From positions 1 to 13,606 of the forward strand of contig JBFKOW010000090.1 in NCBI GenBank assembly GCA_041628615.1: a stretch of DNA of 13,606 bases, given 5' to 3'. A program made the translations under genes and the position numbers. This document shows positions 12,644 to 13,606 of the stretch, in pieces (the stretch's first letter is position 1; each line of letters starts with the position of its first letter). This stretch comes from JAMWZF01 sp041628615. GTDB taxonomy: Bacteria; Pseudomonadota; Alphaproteobacteria; Rhodobacterales; Rhodobacteraceae. Under the pieces are notes generated by a model that saw nothing but the letters and a program-made list of their open reading frames with translations, searched no databases and had not been told where the DNA came from.

Positions 12644-13606
12644 CTACCAGCGGCCGTGGCCGAACAACATGTGCATCCGGCGCTGCCGCACGAACGGGTC
12701 GACCGGCTTCGGCGCGTCGAGCCGGCTCATCACCCGGAGCGCCAGCCAGGCCGCCAGCGCCGCGAATACCACGCCGCCCAGCGCCTGCCCGACCAGCACC
12801 CCCGGCGCACCGTAGAGCGCCGATCCCGCCAGCACGAAGGGCAGGGTGCCCAGCGTGTTCCGGCCCCAGTTGATCCAGGTCGAATAGACCGGGTGGCCGA
12901 GGTTGTTGAAGCTCGCGTTGGCGACGAAGATCGTGCCGTTGAAGAAGGCCATCAGCGCCAGCGGCCCGCAGAACAGGTAGATCAGCGACCGGGTCAGGCC
13001 CTCGGCCTCGAACACGTCGGCCAGCGGCGCGCGCAGCAGGAACAGCAGCGCCGTCATCGCCAGCGTGTAGGCGCCGATGAACACCAGCCCGGAAAGGAAC
13101 GCGCCGCGCACCCGGTCGAAGCGGCCGGCGCCGAAGTTCTGGCCGACGATCGGGCCGATCGCCCCGGACAGCGCGAAGACCACCGCGAAGGCCACGGGCA
13201 GCAGCCGGCCGATCACCGCCATCCCGGCCACCGCGTCGCTGCCGTAGGCGGCGATCTCGCGGGTGACGATGGCGTTGCCCACCGGGGTCGCCACGTTGGT
13301 CAGGACGGCGGGCAGGGCGATCGCGCTCACCGCGCGGAAATCCCGGCGGACCTGTGCGGCGGAGGGGCGGGCGAAACCGTCGTGGACCCGCAGCGCCGGG
13401 GTCAGCGCCGCCACCACCATCGTCAGCCGGGCTGCCACCGAGGCCAGCGCCGCGCCGTCGAGGTCGAGCCCCATCCCGAAGATCAGGATCGGGTCCAGCA
13501 CCGCGTTCACGATGCCGCCGTAGAGGGTGGTGAACATCGACCGGCGGGCGTCGCCGTGGGCGCGCAGCACCGCCATGCCGACCATCGCCACCGCCATCAG
13601 CGGCAT
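12644..13606 (-). CDS. MATE family efflux transporter 2, N-terminus outside the window
   Basis: The visible 320 residues are the C-terminal two thirds of a second MATE exporter, of a different subgroup from the product at 6705-8030. Signatures are GGIVNAVLDPILIFGMGLDLDGAALAS in the first-half repeat, TPVGNAIVTREIAAYGSDAVAGMAVIGRLLP at the start of the second half, GAIGPIVGQNFGAGRFDRVRGAF, and alternating hydrophobic segments up to ALRVMSRL. The cytoplasmic tail is basic and ends RMHMLFGHGRW. The Met at the right edge is internal: MATE proteins are usually about 450 residues, so roughly 130-140 residues lie beyond 13606. Its TAG stop at 12644-12646 lies in a short 6-bp hairpin (12640-12654). 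Substrate unknown. Confidence 0.93.
   Translation of the reverse strand: MPLMAVAMVGMAVLRAHGDARRSMFTTLYGGIVNAVLDPILIFGMGLDLDGAALASVAARLTMVVAALTPALRVHDGFARPSAAQVRRDFRAVSAIALPAVLTNVATPVGNAIVTREIAAYGSDAVAGMAVIGRLLPVAFAVVFALSGAIGPIVGQNFGAGRFDRVRGAFLSGLVFIGAYTLAMTALLFLLRAPLADVFEAEGLTRSLIYLFCGPLALMAFFNGTIFVANASFNNLGHPVYSTWINWGRNTLGTLPFVLAGSALYGAPGVLVGQALGGVVFAALAAWLALRVMSRLDAPKPVDPFVRQRRMHMLFGHGRW

Noticed and set aside
1..13606. Search for CRISPR arrays, transposases, integrases, toxin-antitoxin pairs, defence genes, tRNA or rRNA
   Set aside because: No regularly spaced repeats, no recognisable mobile or defence proteins and no tRNA-like cloverleaf were seen. The 70-aa RHH-like protein has no toxin-like partner, so an antitoxin role was not claimed.

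Overview
The window is a high-GC stretch (roughly 70% by eye) of an alphaproteobacterial chromosome. The protein sequences and gene order (long DmdC-type acyl-CoA dehydrogenase with thiolase and MerR regulators, DUF952 gene before a class 2 pyrD, SRAP protein) fit the Rhodobacteraceae/Paracoccaceae (Roseobacter-Rhodobacter) group. This assignment is from recognition only; there is no rRNA or tRNA to confirm it. I see no insertion sequence, prophage, CRISPR array or tRNA. Long reading frames antisense to the real genes are GC-driven shadows and are left out.

Region 1 (1-5567, minus strand) is a fatty-acid or acyl-CoA oxidation cluster. In transcription order it reads: MerR regulator 2 (5199-5567), MerR regulator 1 (4611-5015), 592-aa acyl-CoA dehydrogenase (2792-4570), 70-aa ribbon-helix-helix-like protein (2534-2746), exported 228-aa protein of unknown function (1851-2537), glutathione S-transferase (1219-1854), and acetyl-CoA acyltransferase (1208 to the left edge, lacking only its stop codon). 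Two junctions overlap by four bases (ATGA), and the thiolase ribosome binding site sits on the GST stop codon, so the distal genes look translationally coupled. The two MerR proteins are tandem paralogues, and a dyad-rich site upstream of MerR 1 is a good operator candidate. The dehydrogenase and thiolase would catalyse the first and last steps of a beta-oxidation spiral; the GST and the two unknown proteins are passengers of unclear role.

Region 2 (5568-8030, plus strand) is a three-gene operon: two hotdog-fold PaaI-type thioesterases overlapping by ATGA, then a DinF-type MATE transporter. The intergenic region in front carries a GGACGGG repeat series, two G-quadruplex motifs and a hairpin against the ribosome binding site. 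It also holds a divergent promoter for MerR 2.

Region 3 (8035-9848, minus strand) is a DUF952-DUF1330 fusion gene overlapping pyrD (dihydroorotate dehydrogenase, quinone type) by four bases. Region 4 (9995-11554, plus) is a secreted 5'-nucleotidase/UshA-type phosphohydrolase followed by a 12-bp terminator-like hairpin. The divergent spacer between regions 3 and 4 has one hairpin facing each gene. About 330 bases after the terminator hold no recognisable gene.

Region 5 (11969-13606) is an SRAP/YedK/HMCES-type abasic-site protein on the plus strand, meeting a second MATE transporter on the minus strand whose N-terminus lies beyond the right edge.

The window is mostly ordinary core metabolism, and I do not see a clear new defence or mobile system. 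The observations most worth checking are the two unknown proteins built into the acyl-CoA oxidation operon, the DUF952-DUF1330 fusion coupled to pyrD, the structured leaders of the thioesterase and pyrD operons, and the G4/hairpin element between the dehydrogenase and the RHH-like gene.
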